NCBI GenBank assembly: GCA_017610245.1 | Contig: JAFCCK010000010.1 | Coordinates: 1-13,530 of the forward strand | Length of the DNA: 13,530 nucleotides | Direction: 5' to 3' | Source: Candidatus Iainarchaeum sp. | GTDB lineage: Archaea > Iainarchaeota > Iainarchaeia > Iainarchaeales > GCA-2688035 | Part shown: positions 11,789-13,530 of the stretch, piece by piece | Numbering within the stretch: position 1 is the first letter of the stretch | Layout of the letters: every line of letters starts with the position of its first letter | Program-made: the position numbers and the translations under genes | The notes under the pieces: model-generated | The model's database searches: none | Told to the model about the DNA's origin: nothing | The model's input: the letters and a program-made list of their open reading frames with translations, nothing else

Positions 11789-12565
11789 ATGCCAACAAAT
11801 GTGATTTTCTTAAAGGAACAGAGTTTAAAGGACGCCACTCTTTTCACTGGTTTGCCCGGCATTGGTCTAGTGGGCAAAATCTGCGTTGATTACATGCTGA
11901 AGCAGTTAAAGCCCCAAAAAATAGCAATGATTTTTTCAGATAGCTTTCCGCCAAGCGTGCACACAAAGGATGCCCTTATTCACCTAATCCATGATGAACT
12001 GTATGCCTTCCGCTCCAATGGCCACGATTACCTCTTTTTGGCAGGTCCGGTGCAGCCATCGCTTGATTTCAGAGTTGGCTCTGCCGTGGAACACTACGAG
12101 TTTGCAACCAAGATAGTCGAGGCAGCGAAGCAGCTGGGCGTGAAACAGATTTTTACTCTCGCAGGGATAAACATTGGGGAGAAGAGAATGGAGAAAGAGC
12201 CAAAAGTTGTTGTTGCTGCAACCAATGCAGAGCTGCTCCGCTCGTTCACTTCGCTGGGAGCGAGGGCTGATAAAAAAGAAGGCTTGATTTCGGGAGCGGC
12301 CGGCTTGATTTTAGGGATAGCAGGGCAGCACGGCATTGAAGGCGCTTGTCTCATGGGTGAAACCAACGCAAATCTAATCTATGGCGACCATGGCGCGGCC
12401 AAGAAACTCGTTGAATTGCTTGTAAAACACTTTGAATTCGCAATTGACATGAAGGGTATTGAAAAAGAGAGCAAGAAAATCGAGTCAGCCTTTAAAAAGC
12501 TGGCAGAGCAGTTTGAGCAGCCTGAGGAGGATGAATCAAAGCACGGGCCAAGCTATGTACGCTGA
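11789..12565 (+). CDS. PAC2-family proteasome assembly chaperone
   Basis: Member of the PAC2/COG2047 family, whose archaeal members bind the 20S proteasome and assist assembly. The 258-aa product shows LFTGLPGIGLVGK near the N-terminus, FSDSFPPS, LFLAGPVQPS, IFTLAGINIG, GLISGAAGLILGIAG and EGACLMGETNANLIYGDHGAA, all family-typical. A charged helical C-terminus follows. The last residues are SYVR, an aromatic-containing tail that resembles but does not equal the HbYX motif used to dock on proteasomes. GGGAGG (11776-11781), 7 nt upstream, sets ATG 11789. In many archaea nop10 stands between aIF2-alpha and this gene; here it is absent. Its last 13 bp overlap the end of the convergent PHP gene. 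Confidence 0.9.
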   Translation: MPTNVIFLKEQSLKDATLFTGLPGIGLVGKICVDYMLKQLKPQKIAMIFSDSFPPSVHTKDALIHLIHDELYAFRSNGHDYLFLAGPVQPSLDFRVGSAVEHYEFATKIVEAAKQLGVKQIFTLAGINIGEKRMEKEPKVVVAATNAELLRSFTSLGARADKKEGLISGAAGLILGIAGQHGIEGACLMGETNANLIYGDHGAAKKLVELLVKHFEFAIDMKGIEKESKKIESAFKKLAEQFEQPEEDESKHGPSYVR

Positions 12566-13428
12566 CTTCTGCGTACCTTTATTTTTTCCAGGACCGAATA
12601 AGGCATTTTTACAGCATTAATGGTTTCGCGGTCCCCGCCGTGGAAATCACTTCCGCCAGATTCAAGCAGGCCATTCTCTTTCGCGATTTTTTGGTAGAAC
12701 TCTATTATTTCCAGGTTTTCCTTTTCACTTATCTTCAAGTGAGGGTAGATTAGGTAATAAGGGTAGTATGTTTCAATTCCCTGGCCGCCATTGCTCTGGA
12801 AAAATTCCACCAAAGCCCCAGTTTCCTTCTTACCAAACACGCCAGGGTGGGCAAGAAACGCAATTCCACCGGCCTTCTTTATGATGTCTATAGCCTGCTT
12901 GATACTGCTCTTTTTTTCCCTGTCTACATAGGCTTCCTTTCCTGTCCCCAGGTATTTTTCAAAAACCTCCCTAATCGAAGAGAATTCTCCCGGATATTTT
13001 TTTACAAGGAGCTGGGCTATGTGCGGCCTGCCCAAAGACCCTTTTGCATACTCTCCCAGTTCTTCAAACCTTATTTCAAAGCCAAGGCCCTGCAGTTTTT
13101 CCACAATCCTCTTTTTTTGCTCAAGCCTATCCTGCCTTGCCTCCTCAACAAACCTAAGCAGTGTGCTGTGTTCACAATCAACGAACAGCCCGACAACCTC
13201 CACCTCTCTGAAGCCAATCTCCATTCCGTCGCAATTTATTTCTATCCCTGGGACAATCTCCAGCGGCTTGCCCCTTGCATATTCCATGGCTGGCGCGATG
13301 CCGCCTATTGCATCATGATCTGTTATGGCAATTGCGCTAAGGCCATTTTTCAGTGCCAGCCCAACAAGCTCCTGCGGCGAAAGCCTACCGTCAGACGCAC
13401 TTGTGTGCATGTGCAGGTCAATCATCAT
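12553..13428 (-). CDS. PHP-domain metal-dependent phosphoesterase
   Basis: The 291-aa product is a complete PHP hydrolase of the YciV/RNase AM-like group, which acts on 3',5'-nucleoside bisphosphates or short RNA ends. Metal-binding motifs in order: DLHMHTSASDG (His6, His8, Asp13), TDHD (37-39), PGIEI with Glu63, GRPHIA with His136, FLAHPG with His194, and GGSDFHG with Asp261/His263. All ligands of a trinuclear site appear to be present. A GGGGGC motif upstream of ATG 13428-13426 can act as ribosome binding site, and the ATG overlaps the stop of the upstream gene (ATGA). The substrate is not proven; related families include histidinol phosphatase and polymerase PHP domains, but length and motif order favour the YciV-like class. 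Confidence 0.88.
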   Translation of the reverse strand: MMIDLHMHTSASDGRLSPQELVGLALKNGLSAIAITDHDAIGGIAPAMEYARGKPLEIVPGIEINCDGMEIGFREVEVVGLFVDCEHSTLLRFVEEARQDRLEQKKRIVEKLQGLGFEIRFEELGEYAKGSLGRPHIAQLLVKKYPGEFSSIREVFEKYLGTGKEAYVDREKKSSIKQAIDIIKKAGGIAFLAHPGVFGKKETGALVEFFQSNGGQGIETYYPYYLIYPHLKISEKENLEIIEFYQKIAKENGLLESGGSDFHGGDRETINAVKMPYSVLEKIKVRRSQRT

Positions 13429-13530
13429 TCTGCCCCCGACAAAATTTCAATCAGCCTGCCGGAAAGTTCCATAAACCTCTTTTCCGGAATTGCAACCTTC
13501 TTCACAGGGTCCATTTTCACAAAGCCTTTC
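13425..13530 (-). CDS. C-terminal fragment of an unidentified protein upstream of the PHP gene
   Basis: On the minus strand an open frame enters from the window edge and encodes about 34 residues, including KKVAIPEKRFMELSGRLIEI and ending LSGAE, with its stop at 13427-13425. It overlaps the start of the PHP gene by 4 nt (ATGA), the pattern of a coupled operon. The segment looks like an ordinary amphipathic helical tail. No family can be named from so little. Confidence 0.6.
   Translation of the reverse strand, partial: KGFVKMDPVKKVAIPEKRFMELSGRLIEILSGAE

Noticed and set aside
1..13530. Mobile elements, tRNA or rRNA genes, CRISPR arrays
   Set aside because: No transposase, integrase, terminal inverted repeats, target duplications, tRNA-like cloverleaf, rRNA segments or spaced repeats were seen on either strand by eye.

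Overview
The window is archaeal. It encodes a PCNA-type sliding clamp (two divergent copies), both subunits of the archaeal/eukaryotic primase (PriS and PriL), a GINS subunit, ribosomal protein S27e, translation factor aIF2-alpha, a PAC2-family proteasome-assembly chaperone and an ER/archaeal-type signal peptidase. Start regions carry archaeal TATA-like boxes, several placed so that transcripts would be leaderless or nearly so, while other genes have Shine-Dalgarno sequences. Small compact genes, the duplicated clamp and the apparently bacterial-type vitamin B5/CoA genes suggest a DPANN-like lineage (for example Diapherotrites or relatives). That placement is inference, not proof.

Layout, left to right. 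Positions 1-117 hold the tail of an unidentified gene, followed with a 4-nt overlap by signal peptidase I. PCNA copy 1 comes next (1074-1820). Then comes an accessory stretch: a leucine-rich-repeat lipoprotein rich in N-glycosylation sequons (1931-2512), a 240-bp intergenic region, and a small two-TM potassium channel (2752-3147). The tight cassette panB-panC-coaW (3181-5602) encodes ketopantoate hydroxymethyltransferase, bacterial-type pantothenate synthetase and a type II pantothenate kinase. PCNA copy 2 (5635-6360) and PriL (6398-7408) follow.

A MscS channel (7440-8276), an unknown 79-aa membrane protein (8360-8599) and an AT-rich stretch containing a tiny 30-codon poly-lysine gene (8834-8926) separate PriL from PriS (9030-10247). 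PriS starts a same-strand series: PriS, GINS51-type subunit, S27e, aIF2-alpha, PAC2 (9030-12565). On the minus strand a PHP-domain phosphoesterase (12553-13428) converges on PAC2 with a 13-bp overlap and is preceded by the tail of another unidentified gene (13425-13530).

Functionally, the window is a version of the archaeal replication-translation gene neighbourhood (clamp, primase, GINS beside S27e, aIF2-alpha and PAC2), interrupted by a CoA-precursor cassette and by membrane or surface genes. The three most noteworthy items are the 30-aa lysine-rich peptide gene with its own promoter and ribosome binding site, the bacterial-type panC-coaW pair in an archaeal operon, and the two dissimilar PCNAs, which could form a heteromeric clamp.
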